A DNA stretch of 64,000 nt from Alphaproteobacteria bacterium (GCA_011087645.1 JAALLF010000018.1:1-64000), one strand, 5' to 3'. Counted from the stretch's first letter, positions 18,450 through 27,869 are shown. Numbers and translations: made by a program. Notes: a model not told the origin generated them from the letters alone.

Positions 18450-19211
18450 TTACCGCGCGGCCATCCTGAGCGCGCCGTCGAGGCGAACCACCTCGCCGTT
18501 GATCAACACATTGTCGCACAGATGCAGCACCAGCTTAGCGTAGTCGGTCGGCGTGCCGAGGCGCTTGGGAAACTCCGGCTGCTGGGTCAGGCTTTCGCGC
18601 GCGTCGTCGGGCAAACCCGCCATCATCGGCGTGTCGATCAAGCCGGGCGAGATGGTGTTAACACGAATACCGCTGCGCGCCAGTTCGCGCGCCGCGACGA
18701 GGTTAAGCGCTACGATGCCGCCCTTCGACGACGCGTAGGCAGCCTGACCGATTTGGCCTTCATAGGCGGCGACCGAGGCGGTGTTAATAATCAGGCCGCG
18801 CTCACCGTCTTCCATCGGTTCGGCCTCCTGCATGTCGGCGGCGACGAGGCGGATCATGTTGAACGTGCCGATCAAATTGACCTTGATCACCCTTTCGTAG
18901 TCTTCGAGCGGCAGCGGCCCCGAGCGGCTGACGATGCGCCCCGGCGTGCCAACGCCGGCGCAGTTGATGAGCAACTGGGCGACGCCGTTGGCTTCGCGCG
19001 CGGCAGCAACCGCCGCCACGGCGCTATCGGCGCTGGTAACATCGCACTCGATGGCGATGCCGCCGCAGTCCTCCGCGACCGCGCGGGCGCCGTCCATGTT
19101 GACGTCCATCACGGCGACCTTCATGCCCTGCGCCGCCAATGTGCGGGCGCACTCCGCACCGATCCCCGATCCGCCGCCAGTGATAATCGCGGCTCTGCCT
19201 TGCAAGTCCAT
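18450..19211 (-). CDS. Short-chain dehydrogenase, 3-hydroxyacyl-CoA dehydrogenase-like
   Basis: The product has 253 residues. The NAD-binding motif TGGGSGIG is at residue 11, the active-site YASSKGG is near 160 with its Ser in NTASVAAYEG, and the SPGLIDTPM loop follows. The sequence is closest to HSD10-like 3-hydroxyacyl-CoA or 3-hydroxy-2-methylbutyryl-CoA dehydrogenases, for example CDVTSADS and the gap region PLPLEDYERVIKVNLIGTFN. Oxidation of a short-chain hydroxyacyl-CoA is inferred. AGGGAGG lies just before the ATG. It begins 60 bases downstream of the hydrolase gene on the same strand, so 20-kb to 18-kb genes may form a catabolic operon. Confidence 0.88.
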   Translation of the reverse strand: MDLQGRAAIITGGGSGIGAECARTLAAQGMKVAVMDVNMDGARAVAEDCGGIAIECDVTSADSAVAAVAAAREANGVAQLLINCAGVGTPGRIVSRSGPLPLEDYERVIKVNLIGTFNMIRLVAADMQEAEPMEDGERGLIINTASVAAYEGQIGQAAYASSKGGIVALNLVAARELARSGIRVNTISPGLIDTPMMAGLPDDARESLTQQPEFPKRLGTPTDYAKLVLHLCDNVLINGEVVRLDGALRMAAR

Positions 19212-19270
19212 GACGACCTCCCTTTGCTTTTATTGTTGTGTTTGTGTTTTACGCTTTCTGGAAAAGCAGC

Positions 19271-20065
19271 TCAATCCGCCGTCCCATCAAGGAATTCACT
19301 GAGCGCAGCGTTGAACGCATCGGGATTTTCGATGTTGGAGAGATGGCCCGCCGGGTCGATCTCCACATAGCGCGAATTGGGTATGCGCCTGGCCATCTCG
19401 CGCATTCCCGCTGCCGGCGTGCCGATATCCTGCGCACCACAGATCAGTAGGGTCGGCAGGTCGATCTCGTACAGCCGATCCACATAGTCGAGGCGGGTCA
19501 TGGCGTCGGCGCAGGCGGTATAGCCGGCGATCGTGTTGGTGGCGATCAACCGGCGCGCCTGGTCGACGATTTCCCGCCGCGCAGCGCGCACCTCTTCGGT
19601 AAACCAGCGCAGCGGCATCTGCTCAGCCAACGGTTCGATGCCGTCGCGCTTCACCTGGGCGATCATCTGCGGCACCGCGATGGCAAAATCGCCGGTAAAA
19701 TCGGCGCGGGTGCCGGCCAGCACATATTTGTCGATCCGCTCGGGCCAACCCAGCGCCAATGCCTGCCCGGTCATGCCACCGATCGACAGGCCGACAAAAT
19801 GGCTGCGCTCTATCTCCAGTTCGTCCCATAGGGCGACGATATCGCCAGCCAGGTCTTCCAAATCATAGGGCCATGGCGGCGCCTCGGTGCCGCCATGGCC
19901 GCGGGTGTTATAGCGCAGGATGCGAAACCGGTCGGCGAACAGCGCTACCTGACCATCCCACAGGCTGAGATTGGTATTGAGCGAATTGGAGAAGGTCAGC
20001 CACGGCGCGCCTTCAGGCCCGTCTATTTGGCAGACGAAGGAAATTCCGTTGGCGCGAACCTCCAT
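19271..20065 (-). CDS. Alpha/beta hydrolase, 3-oxoadipate enol-lactonase-like
   Basis: The product has 264 residues with the alpha/beta hydrolase triad visible: nucleophile Ser in VGLSIGGMTG (near residue 93), Asp in CGAQDIGTP (near 212), His in PAGHLSNIE (near 240). The oxyanion region is FSNSLNTNLSLWD, and YNTRGHGGTEAP follows, all as in PcaD-type enol-lactonases. No other protocatechuate-pathway genes are present, so the true ester substrate is uncertain. It starts 12 bases after the LLM monooxygenase gene, indicating a shared transcript. Confidence 0.85.
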   Translation of the reverse strand: MEVRANGISFVCQIDGPEGAPWLTFSNSLNTNLSLWDGQVALFADRFRILRYNTRGHGGTEAPPWPYDLEDLAGDIVALWDELEIERSHFVGLSIGGMTGQALALGWPERIDKYVLAGTRADFTGDFAIAVPQMIAQVKRDGIEPLAEQMPLRWFTEEVRAARREIVDQARRLIATNTIAGYTACADAMTRLDYVDRLYEIDLPTLLICGAQDIGTPAAGMREMARRIPNSRYVEIDPAGHLSNIENPDAFNAALSEFLDGTAD

Positions 20066-20077
20066 CCGCCGCGCCGC

Positions 20078-21163
20078 CTACTGCGCGGCTTCAAGAGGTT
20101 TGGCAATATTCACACCGCCCAAAGGGCCGACCGCCTTCTCGATCATCGGCATAACTTCGTCGCCGAACCGGCGGATCGATTTCATGACGACCTCATGATC
20201 GGCGCGCCCGATGGTCATGTAGAGCGCAATATGGTTCGAACCAACGCGCGTGATCTCATCGACCAGACACTCGGCCACGGTTTCCACATCGCCGATCGGG
20301 TTCCATTTCAGAATGTCTTCCGGCGACATCTCGCCGTCGAACGCTTCTTCCGGCAACCAGGCTTCCGGCAATGCCGTCTGGCCCTGGCGTAAATAGCGCG
20401 ACAGCCGGACCTGGTAGCGGGCATTCTCAGCGAACGCCAGCGCCTCGTCCTTATCGTCGGTGACCAGGCAATAGCGCAGCGTACCGAAATGCAGATCGCC
20501 CGCATTGCGTCCCTCGGCCCGCCATGTTTCTTCTGTTTGAGCGCGGGCGGCCACCAAGGTGTCGGTATCCTGTCCAAAGCCCGAGACGATGAACGGATAG
20601 GGTCCACGCGCCGCACGACGTTGGGAGTCGGGACTGTTGCCGGCAATCCAGATAGGCGGGCGCGGCGACTGAATCGGGTTGGTGGTGAAAAAGGTTTGCG
20701 GCAGATCGATATATTTGCCGTGATATTCGACACTCTCCTGTCCAACACCTTGGCTGATCAGCTCGATCCATTCATCCGCGACATCGCGCGCTTCTTCCAG
20801 GGTGATGCCGAACCGTTCCAATTCATAAGCCTGGTAACCGCTGCCCAGACCCAGGATCAAGCGCCCCTCCGCGAGATTGTCGGCAAATGCGATCTCGCCG
20901 AGCAGCCGCGCGGGCTCATAGAGCGCCGGCAAAACGGCCGCGGTCCCCAATTTGATGCGCAAAGTCTGCGGCGCCACATGGGCGACCATCAGCAATGGTG
21001 ATGGCGTAATCGAGTAGTTGGTAAAATGATGCTCGGTAAACCAAGCGGTGCCAAATCCGGCAGTTTCCGCCGCCTGCACTTGCTCGACCGTCTCGGCGAT
21101 CATTTGCGCCGGACTATGCGACCGGTCACGCCGGTTCATGAGATTAAATATGCCAAAGTCCAT
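20078..21163 (-). CDS. LLM-class flavin-dependent monooxygenase
   Basis: This 361-residue protein belongs to the bacterial luciferase-like family: MDFGIFNLMNRRDRSH at the start, the FGTAWFTEHHFTNYS segment and the flavin-binding LILGLGSGYQAYELERFG. Such enzymes use FMNH2 or F420 supplied by a separate reductase to oxidise organic substrates. Its ribosome site (CGGGAGGA) is good. It is first in a likely three-gene run (monooxygenase, hydrolase, SDR) that could carry out oxygenation, ester hydrolysis and dehydrogenation in sequence; that order is inference. Confidence 0.88.
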   Translation of the reverse strand: MDFGIFNLMNRRDRSHSPAQMIAETVEQVQAAETAGFGTAWFTEHHFTNYSITPSPLLMVAHVAPQTLRIKLGTAAVLPALYEPARLLGEIAFADNLAEGRLILGLGSGYQAYELERFGITLEEARDVADEWIELISQGVGQESVEYHGKYIDLPQTFFTTNPIQSPRPPIWIAGNSPDSQRRAARGPYPFIVSGFGQDTDTLVAARAQTEETWRAEGRNAGDLHFGTLRYCLVTDDKDEALAFAENARYQVRLSRYLRQGQTALPEAWLPEEAFDGEMSPEDILKWNPIGDVETVAECLVDEITRVGSNHIALYMTIGRADHEVVMKSIRRFGDEVMPMIEKAVGPLGGVNIAKPLEAAQ

Positions 21164-21213
21164 TTAGGTGTCCTCCCGAGCCGAGCTATTTACCGCTCAA
21201 CGGGGAAACTGAG

Positions 21214-22143
21214 TCAAGCCGATCCGGCCGTCGTTTTTTCCGCTCGAAGGCGATGTTCGCGCTCGATTATCGCGGCGCGGCGGACAATATAAATAGCGCT
21301 GGAGGTAATAATCAGCGCACCGATCATTGCCACACCGTCGGGAATTTCGGCGAAGGCGAAAAAGGCGATCAGGGCGATAAACGGTAGGCGTAAATAGTCG
21401 AGCGGCGCAATCGCCGAAGCCTCGGCCATCGAAAAGGCCCGGCTGGTGCAGACAATACCCGTCGTGCCCAGCCCGCCCATGGCCGCCGAATAGGCCAGCA
21501 TCTCCCAGGTCGGAGTCACCCATACCGTCACCGCAATTAAAGTGAGCACCAGCGCCGACCACAGGGTTTGATAGATGGTGATGGTCGCAGTCGATTCCGT
21601 CGCGCTCAGGCGCTTGACGCCAATAAACCACCAGGCAAGCAAGAACGCGCCAAATATCGGCAACAGCGCCACCAAGGGTATCTCGGCAAATCCCGGCCGC
21701 AGGATGATCAGCACCCCGACGAAGCCGATCACCGTGGCGCCCCAGCGGGCGAACTCAACCCGCTCTTTCAACAGCAGTGCTGCGATGATGGTGGTGAATA
21801 AGGGCGCGGTAAAATTCAACGCCGTCGCCTCAGCCAGCGGCATCTCGGCCAGGGCGACGAAGAACGAGGCGGTCATGATCACCGTGAGCATCGACGTGGC
21901 GAAATGCAGGCCGTGGCGCCGGGTCCGCAACAGGGCGCCGCGGCGGCGCAACATCCAGGGCGCCATGATCGGCAACGCCCATAAAAACCGCAGAGCGGAG
22001 ACTTGGAATGGGTGCAATTCGCTAGTGACAATGCGGACCAGACTATGGTTGAGCGCCAAAGCCCCCATCCCCAACACCATGAACAGAGCGGCCACGACAG
22101 GCAGCGGGATGCCGAACCGGGCTGTGTTATCGGCGCTGGTCAT
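21214..22143 (-). CDS. EamA-family (DMT) transporter
   Basis: The product has 309 residues and ten predicted transmembrane helices in two EamA halves (about 15-145 and 160-295). Each half has the family signature near its end (ATALNFTAPLFTTIIAALLL, LDYLRLPFIALIAFFAFAE). DMT proteins export or import small metabolites; the substrate is unknown. The ATG at 22143 overlaps the stop of the upstream paralogue (ATGA), so the pair is coupled; the longer open frame to 22419 lies inside that paralogue. Confidence 0.9.
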   Translation of the reverse strand: MTSADNTARFGIPLPVVAALFMVLGMGALALNHSLVRIVTSELHPFQVSALRFLWALPIMAPWMLRRRGALLRTRRHGLHFATSMLTVIMTASFFVALAEMPLAEATALNFTAPLFTTIIAALLLKERVEFARWGATVIGFVGVLIILRPGFAEIPLVALLPIFGAFLLAWWFIGVKRLSATESTATITIYQTLWSALVLTLIAVTVWVTPTWEMLAYSAAMGGLGTTGIVCTSRAFSMAEASAIAPLDYLRLPFIALIAFFAFAEIPDGVAMIGALIITSSAIYIVRRAAIIEREHRLRAEKTTAGSA

Positions 22144-23048
22144 GACGGCCTTAGGCGCGCCGCCAACGCCTCGCGCCGGGCGATATAGACCGCCGACCCA
22201 GCGATCACCACAGCGCCGACCGCCGACCAGATATCGGGCACTTCGGAAAACCAGATAAAGCCGATGCCGGCGGCGAAAAGCAGGCGGACGAAATCGAGCG
22301 GCGCGATGGCCGATAATTCGGCGATCGCCATGGCCCGGGTCAGCAGTAAATGGGCCAAGGTCGACAGCACGCCCCCCAAGACCATCGCCCCGAGCACTTC
22401 CCAAGACGGGGTCTGCCAAACAGCCAGGGCCGGCACCAGCGTGAACACCGACAGGTAGAAACTAAACGCCAGCACCACGGTGCGGACATTGTCCTCCTGA
22501 GAGACCACTCGGATAATGATCATATTGCAGCCGATCGTGGCGGCGCTACCGATGGACAAAAGCGCGCCCAGGGTGACCGCCTCGATGCCCGGCCGCAGCA
22601 TGATCAACACGCCGATAAAACCCAGGATACAGGCTGTCCAGCGGCGCGCCCGCACCACTTCGTGCAAGATGAACGGCGCCATCATGGTAGCGAATAGCGG
22701 CGCGGTAAAATTCAGCGCAACCGCCTCGCCGACCGGGATCACCGCCAGCGCGCTGAACCACATTAACGTTCCCGCCGCCGACAGAATGCCGCGTACAAAA
22801 TACAGCCGGGGGCGTTTCATGCGAACGAGCGCCATGCCACCGCGCATCACCAGCGGCAACATGAACACCAGCCCGGCGAAAGAGCGCAGGAACGCGGCCT
22901 CAAACGGGTGAACCTCACGGGTCGCAAACCGGATCAGGCCGGCAGTGACGGCGAAGAAAAAGGCCGAGATCACCATATATAGAGCGCCGCGAACGGGCGC
23001 CGACATGGCGAAACGGCCCTCGGAGATCAGGGCGGGCATGGGCGGCAC
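22140..23048 (-). CDS. EamA-family (DMT) transporter
   Basis: This is a paralogue of the next gene: 302 residues if the GTG at 23048 is used, 288 if translation begins at the ATG at 23006 (MSAPVRGALYMVISAFFFAV), which lies nearer the first helix. Neither start has a clear ribosome site. Ten membrane helices and the EamA motif AVALNFTAPLFATMMAPFIL are visible. The tandem pair may work as a heteromer or reflect duplication. Upstream (23049-23310) there is no gene, only promoter-like DNA for the divergent CoA-transferase operon. Confidence 0.88.
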   Translation of the reverse strand: MPPMPALISEGRFAMSAPVRGALYMVISAFFFAVTAGLIRFATREVHPFEAAFLRSFAGLVFMLPLVMRGGMALVRMKRPRLYFVRGILSAAGTLMWFSALAVIPVGEAVALNFTAPLFATMMAPFILHEVVRARRWTACILGFIGVLIMLRPGIEAVTLGALLSIGSAATIGCNMIIIRVVSQEDNVRTVVLAFSFYLSVFTLVPALAVWQTPSWEVLGAMVLGGVLSTLAHLLLTRAMAIAELSAIAPLDFVRLLFAAGIGFIWFSEVPDIWSAVGAVVIAGSAVYIARREALAARLRPS

Positions 23049-23182
23049 ATTAAAGGAGTCCCAACAGCGAAGATACGCCTGCCTTGCACCTCTCCCTTGC
23101 GTTTCGCGGCAAGGCTAGGCACCCAACAAACCGTGCGGCATACTGAGGTCGTCGACGCATTGGCGCGCCGGTGTGCGCTGCG

Positions 23183-23211
23183 TTGACATCGCGACTGTCA
23201 CGGTGTTTATC
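23183..23211 (+). promoter_or_regulatory. Possible promoter of the CoA-transferase operon
   Basis: TTGACA (23183-23188) is followed after 17 bases by TTTATC (23206-23211). The -35 is perfect and the -10 is weak. It would give a leader of about 95 bases before the CoA-transferase alpha gene at 23311. Confidence 0.35.
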
Positions 23212-23310
23212 AGCTCGCATGTTTACCCAGGCACTGCTTGGAACAGAGGGTAGCCGTCAACGAATGCGCTGCCGAAGCAAACGACGAATAACTAATATCG
23301 GGGCGGATAT

Positions 23311-24018
23311 ATGAGTGATTCCAAAAAGGTTTATCCCGACGCCACAGCGGCGCTCGACGGCCTGCTGTCCGACGGCATGACCATCCTGGCCGGCGGGTTC
23401 GGCCTGTGCGGCATTCCAGAGCATATGATTTTAGCGATCCGCGATTCCGGCGTGCAGAACCTCACGGTAGCGTCGAACAATTGCGGCATCGACGATTTTG
23501 GGCTGGGTCTGCTGCTGCAAACCAAGCAGATCAAGAAAATGATCTCATCCTATGTCGGCGAGAACAAATTGTTCGAAGAGCAGTTCCTGAACGGCGAGCT
23601 CGAACTTGAATTCAACCCGCAAGGCACCCTGGCTGAGCGCTGTCGCGCCGGCGGCGCCGGCATCCCAGCCTTCTTTACCAAGACCGGCGTCGGCACGGTG
23701 ATCGCCGACGGCAAGGAAACCCGCGATTTCGACGGTCAGACCTATTTGATGGAACGCTCGCTGACCGGCGATCTATCCATCGTCACCGCCTGGAAAGGCG
23801 ATAAGGCTGGCAATCTGGTTTTCCGCAAAACCGCGCGTAATTTCAACGCCCCGATGGCCACGGCGGGCGACAACTGCGTCGTCGAGGTCGAACATCTGGT
23901 TGAAATCGGCGATATCGAACCCGATCAAATTCATCTGCCCGGCATTTACGTCGATCGTATTTTCGAAGGCCATAGTTTCGAAAAGCGCATCGAGCGGCGT
24001 ACCATTCGCGAGGCCTAA
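23311..24018 (+). CDS. 3-oxoacid CoA-transferase, subunit A
   Basis: The product has 235 residues. The first-family CoA-transferase alpha signature DGMTILAGGFGLCGIPEHM is near residue 20, with TVASNNCGIDDFGLGLLL following and FNPQGTLAERCRAGGAGIPA near 105. With subunit B it moves CoA from succinyl-CoA (or acetyl-CoA) to a 3-oxo acid, as in ScoA/AtoD. The following gene is its partner, after a 34-base gap containing a ribosome site. The flanking SDR and thiolase-like metabolism suggests ketone body or branched-chain use. Confidence 0.94.
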   Translation: MSDSKKVYPDATAALDGLLSDGMTILAGGFGLCGIPEHMILAIRDSGVQNLTVASNNCGIDDFGLGLLLQTKQIKKMISSYVGENKLFEEQFLNGELELEFNPQGTLAERCRAGGAGIPAFFTKTGVGTVIADGKETRDFDGQTYLMERSLTGDLSIVTAWKGDKAGNLVFRKTARNFNAPMATAGDNCVVEVEHLVEIGDIEPDQIHLPGIYVDRIFEGHSFEKRIERRTIREA

Positions 24019-24052
24019 TCGGCGCCGGCGGCAAAGAAAAAGGAGACAATCA

Positions 24053-24682
24053 ATGGCTTGGACACGCGATCAAATGTGCGAACGCGCGGCGCTGGAACTG
24101 GAAGATGGTTTCTACGTCAATCTGGGAATCGGCATGCCGACCCTGGTCGCCAATTACATCCCCGACTCCATGAACGTGACCTTCCAGTCGGAGAACGGCA
24201 TGCTGGGCATGGGCGCGTTTCCCCTCGACAACGAAGTCGATGCCGACCTGATCAATGCCGGCAAGCAGACCATCACCGAATTGCCGGAATCGGTCTATTT
24301 CGACAGCGCCACATCGTTTGCCATGATCCGCGGCGGCCATATCGACCTGTCGATCCTCGGCGCCTTGCAAGTGGCCCAGAACGGCGACCTCGCCAATTGG
24401 ATGATCCCCGGCAAGATGGTCAAAGGGATGGGTGGCGCGATGGATCTGGTGGCCGGCGTGCGCCGCGTCATCGTTTTAATGGACCATAACGCCAAGGACG
24501 GCTCGCCCAAGCTGCTCAAGCAGTGTGATCTGCCGCTGACCGGCGCCGGCGTGGTCGATACGGTGATCACCGATCTCGGTCTGTTCGAAATCAAGGGTGG
24601 CCAGCTTTACCTATCGGAACTGGCGCCGGAGACCACACTAGACGAGGTCCGCGAGCGCACCGAAGCGGAATTCGTTCAGTAG
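24053..24682 (+). CDS. 3-oxoacid CoA-transferase, subunit B
   Basis: The product has 209 residues. The catalytic Glu that forms the covalent CoA thioester lies in QSENGMLGMG (near residue 47), after FYVNLGIGMPTLVANYIP. It forms a heterotetramer with the preceding subunit. The ATG at 24053 follows AAAGGAGAC; the frame continues left into subunit A but only by chance. Orthologues are usually annotated ScoB/AtoA; sequence alone does not separate the succinyl- and acetyl-specific types here. Confidence 0.94.
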   Translation: MAWTRDQMCERAALELEDGFYVNLGIGMPTLVANYIPDSMNVTFQSENGMLGMGAFPLDNEVDADLINAGKQTITELPESVYFDSATSFAMIRGGHIDLSILGALQVAQNGDLANWMIPGKMVKGMGGAMDLVAGVRRVIVLMDHNAKDGSPKLLKQCDLPLTGAGVVDTVITDLGLFEIKGGQLYLSELAPETTLDEVRERTEAEFVQ

Positions 24683-24760
24683 CGGCCCAATCGTCGTTGT
24701 GTGCGGCAAATGATCGACGTTCTGTTGACACGACGGCCGGCGAGAAAATAGCGGCCCCCG

Positions 24761-25669
24761 ATGGCGGCGCGACGCAACGAGTCTCTGTTCGGCCTGGGCG
24801 CCGGCCTGCTGGTGCTATTCATTTTTTCCGGCACCCTAGTGGTGTCGCGCATGGGCGCCATCAACACGCTAACCATTTATGACGTCACGGCGCTGCGGTT
24901 CGGCATCGCCGCGCTTTGCGTGCTGCCATTTCTCGGCAAGGTGAATTGGTCCAATCTCACCTGGCGCCGCGCTTTCACCCTGGCGATTGTCGGCGGCGCG
25001 GTGTTCGCGCTGTTCCTGCTCGGCGGTTTCGTTTTCGCCCCGGTGGCCGATGGCGGCATTGTGGTCAATGGCGCCATGCCGATCTTCGCCGCCCTGATGA
25101 CCTGGTCCCTGTTCGGTGAAGGGATCGGGCGCTGGCGCATGGCGGGCATTGCGCTGATCGTCGTCGGGGTCGGGGCGACCGGCTGGGACGCACTGGAATT
25201 CGGCGCGCCTGGCCAGTGGCGCGGCCATCTGTTGTTTCTCGGCGCGGCGGCATGTAACTCAGGTTTTCTCACCGCCGTGCGGGGCTGGCGCATCGGCGCA
25301 CTCGAATCTCTCACCGCGGTGATGGGCATAAACGCTTTGATCTACCTGCCCGTCTGGTGGCTGTTCCTGCCCTCCACAATCGCCGCGGCGCCCTGGCAGG
25401 AAATTGCCATCCAGGGCTTGTATCAAGGGGTCATCGCCGCCTTTGTCGCCGGCTTCATGATTGCCTATGCCGCCCGTATCCTGGGCTCGACCCGCCAGGC
25501 GGCGATCATGTCCGGTGCACCGGCACTGGCGCTGCTCATGGCGATCCCCCTGCTCGGCGAAATTCCCACCTGGATCAGCGTCGCCGGCGTGGTGATCGTC
25601 ACCGCAGGTATCCTGGTCACCCTCGGCCCCGGCCTGTTCCGGCAGGCCCGCGAACCAGACCCGTCATGA
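24761..25669 (+). CDS. EamA-family (DMT) transporter
   Basis: The product has 302 residues and ten membrane helices in two EamA repeats. VADGGIVVNGAMPIFAALMT near residue 95 and MSGAPALALLMAIPLLGE near 255 are the family's end-of-repeat motifs. It belongs to a different subfamily from the pair at 21-23 kb, judged by these motifs. It is coupled to the next gene by an ATGA overlap. The substrate is unknown; position downstream of a CoA-transferase operon suggests, but does not prove, a link to organic acid transport. Confidence 0.9.
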   Translation: MAARRNESLFGLGAGLLVLFIFSGTLVVSRMGAINTLTIYDVTALRFGIAALCVLPFLGKVNWSNLTWRRAFTLAIVGGAVFALFLLGGFVFAPVADGGIVVNGAMPIFAALMTWSLFGEGIGRWRMAGIALIVVGVGATGWDALEFGAPGQWRGHLLFLGAAACNSGFLTAVRGWRIGALESLTAVMGINALIYLPVWWLFLPSTIAAAPWQEIAIQGLYQGVIAAFVAGFMIAYAARILGSTRQAAIMSGAPALALLMAIPLLGEIPTWISVAGVVIVTAGILVTLGPGLFRQAREPDPS

Positions 25670-26580
25670 ACCCCAGCCAATCCAATTATCTGATCGGGTT
25701 AGCCTGCGGGCTGGCGGTGCCGTTTATCTGGGGCGCCTGGATCGTCGCCTCGCGCTTCGGCGTCACCCACGCCCTGACCGCCTACGATGTAAGCGCGCTC
25801 AGGGTCGGCGTCGGCAGCCTGATCGTCCTGCCGGTCCTACTCACTCGGGGCCTCAGCGGGTTGGCGCTCACCCGCGCTTTTATCATATCGGTCGGCGCCG
25901 GCGCGCCGTTTGCACTGACCTCGTTCACCGGCATGTCTTTGGCTCCGGTCGCCCATGCCGGCGTGCTGACCAATGGCGCCATGCCGATCTTCGCCGCGCT
26001 TTTGGGCGTGTTTTGGCTGCGCGAACGCCCCGGCGGCCAGCGGCTGGTGGCGATCGGTTTGATCATTATTGGCGGGCTGTTGATTGGCGGCGATAGCTTC
26101 ACCGGCGCGCCGGAACCCCTGCAATGGTTGGGCGATATCCTGCTGGTTGCCGCCGGCGCGATCTTCGCGCTGTACATGACCGCGCTGCGCAAATGGCAGC
26201 CGGAAATCATCCAGACCATCGTCGCTGTTCCCGTGGTCAGCGCGGTGCTCTACCTGCCTATCTGGGCGCTATTTCTGCCGTCCGGGTTATTGCGGGCGGA
26301 TATCTTTCCGCCTTGGCCTGAGATCGCCCTGCAAGCCGGGTTTCAGGGCGTGGTCGCCAGCGTCATCGTGGTCATGCTGTTAACCCGCGCCACCCGCTCC
26401 GTCGGCGCCACCACACTCGCGGTCTTCCTCGCCGGCGCGCCGGCCCTGGCGGTGGTGTTCGGTATTTTTCTGCTCGACGAATTGCCCACCGTGCTCGCCT
26501 GGGCCGGCCTCGCGGTCACGACGGCGGGTATGGTGCTGGCGGTCGAACGCCGCCGGGATAATGTCAGCGATACGGTCTAG
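25666..26580 (+). CDS. EamA-family (DMT) transporter
   Basis: The product has 304 residues and ten membrane helices. It is a close paralogue of the preceding gene: both share the APVA-x-GG/AGVL-x-NGAMPIFAAL pattern (here VAHAGVLTNGAMPIFAALL) and an end motif (FLAGAPALAVVFGIFLLDE). The ATG at 25666 overlaps the previous stop. Its stop TAG shares the palindrome CTAG (26577-26580) with the stop of the convergent methyltransferase gene, so the two coding regions overlap by four bases tail to tail. Confidence 0.9.
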   Translation: MNPSQSNYLIGLACGLAVPFIWGAWIVASRFGVTHALTAYDVSALRVGVGSLIVLPVLLTRGLSGLALTRAFIISVGAGAPFALTSFTGMSLAPVAHAGVLTNGAMPIFAALLGVFWLRERPGGQRLVAIGLIIIGGLLIGGDSFTGAPEPLQWLGDILLVAAGAIFALYMTALRKWQPEIIQTIVAVPVVSAVLYLPIWALFLPSGLLRADIFPPWPEIALQAGFQGVVASVIVVMLLTRATRSVGATTLAVFLAGAPALAVVFGIFLLDELPTVLAWAGLAVTTAGMVLAVERRRDNVSDTV

Positions 26581-27860
26581 TCGATCGGCAGGCGCAGCAC
26601 CATGCGGTTGATGGCGTTCATCACACCGTAAAGTTGGTCGAATTGCATCTTGAAGGCGTCATAGTCCAGATCGCCGCGTTTTTCCTGGATGGCGCCATGG
26701 ATCGCCGCCAAGTCCCTTTGGCCATCACACAGCGCGACGATAGCGCGGGACAGGGACGGCACCTGCATCACCTGCTTATGACCTTCCGTCGACACGGTGA
26801 TTTTACCGCCGGGCGGCATCTGTTGCGTCGCTTCCTCGGGCGTCAATCCGACCAACGTGGGAACCGCATCGGGCGTATCGGGCGATGGCGGCACCACCGC
26901 GTTGGCCGCCCGCACCGCGTAAAAGACGTGCTTTTTATGATTGCCCAAATAGAGCTCGGCAAAAGCCGCGCGCTCCAGCGGATCGAAATCCACCAACGCC
27001 TTCTTGAGCTGCGGGTCGTGCACCAGGAGCAGCGGGTCGTAGCGATAGGGTTCGATGAACGTCACTAGGCGCAGCCCAGCCCCGGCGACGAGGTTGGCCA
27101 CTTCGGGCACCTGATAGGCCCGGTCGCGGGCGTGCAGGAAAATGTCATAAAGGCCGGGATCGCCGCCATCCTTATGGTCGCGCACCAGCCCGTTGCAGTT
27201 GAGCCACGCGGTCGCCGGTAGATCGTTGACCAGCCGCCGGGTCAGGGCGACCCGCGCCTTGTCGTCGTCGCCGGGCGGCGCCAGCGTGCGCATCATATCC
27301 TGCACGTGATAGATGCCGGTGCGGCCCAGCGCGCCATAGACCATGACGCCAAGCCCACCGTCAGGCGCCAGTACGCTGGCGAGCGCCGCCAGGCCGGCAT
27401 CCGGGTCTTCGAGATGATGCAACACGCCGCAGCAATCGATGTAGTCCCACGGACCCGGTGCGATGTCGGCGACATCGAGCAACGAGCCCTGCACGAAGCG
27501 GATATTATCGAGCCCGCGGACCTTGGCGCGTTCCTGCGCAATGGTCTGCGCCGGCTCGCTTTGGTCCAAATGGACCACCTCTCCGGGCACCCCAGCATCG
27601 GTCATTTGTTGGGCCAGCATGATCGCCGCATCGCCGGTCCCACCGCCCGCCACCAACGCGGCCAAGGGCTTCGACAGGTCGCGCCGGCCGCCGAATACAT
27701 AATGATTGACCTCGGCCAGTTGGCTCGGTGAGCCGGCGAGCAGGCGCTTCTTCTCATCCGCCGGCTTGCGCTCGGGATAGGGATAGGCCTCGTATTGCGA
27801 CTGCACCAGTTGGTCGCGCCGGCCCCTATCGCTCCCTGTGTCGCTGCCGCTGTCAGACAT
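26577..27860 (-). CDS. SAM-dependent methyltransferase with C-terminal regulatory domain
   Basis: The product has 427 residues. Residues 60-200 form a class I methyltransferase fold: SAM motif ALVAGGGTGDAAIMLAQQ, acidic residue in VVHLDQSEPA, and IDCCGVLHHLEDPDAGL. A middle region (LYDIFLHARDRAYQVPEV) resembles the methyltransferase regulatory domain, and the last 90 residues look like a small winged-helix or PqqD-like module. The substrate is unknown. It is followed 9 bases upstream by the oxidoreductase gene on the same strand, which suggests co-transcription. Confidence 0.85.
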   Translation of the reverse strand: MSDSGSDTGSDRGRRDQLVQSQYEAYPYPERKPADEKKRLLAGSPSQLAEVNHYVFGGRRDLSKPLAALVAGGGTGDAAIMLAQQMTDAGVPGEVVHLDQSEPAQTIAQERAKVRGLDNIRFVQGSLLDVADIAPGPWDYIDCCGVLHHLEDPDAGLAALASVLAPDGGLGVMVYGALGRTGIYHVQDMMRTLAPPGDDDKARVALTRRLVNDLPATAWLNCNGLVRDHKDGGDPGLYDIFLHARDRAYQVPEVANLVAGAGLRLVTFIEPYRYDPLLLVHDPQLKKALVDFDPLERAAFAELYLGNHKKHVFYAVRAANAVVPPSPDTPDAVPTLVGLTPEEATQQMPPGGKITVSTEGHKQVMQVPSLSRAIVALCDGQRDLAAIHGAIQEKRGDLDYDAFKMQFDQLYGVMNAINRMVLRLPID

Positions 27861-27869
27861 TCGCGGACG

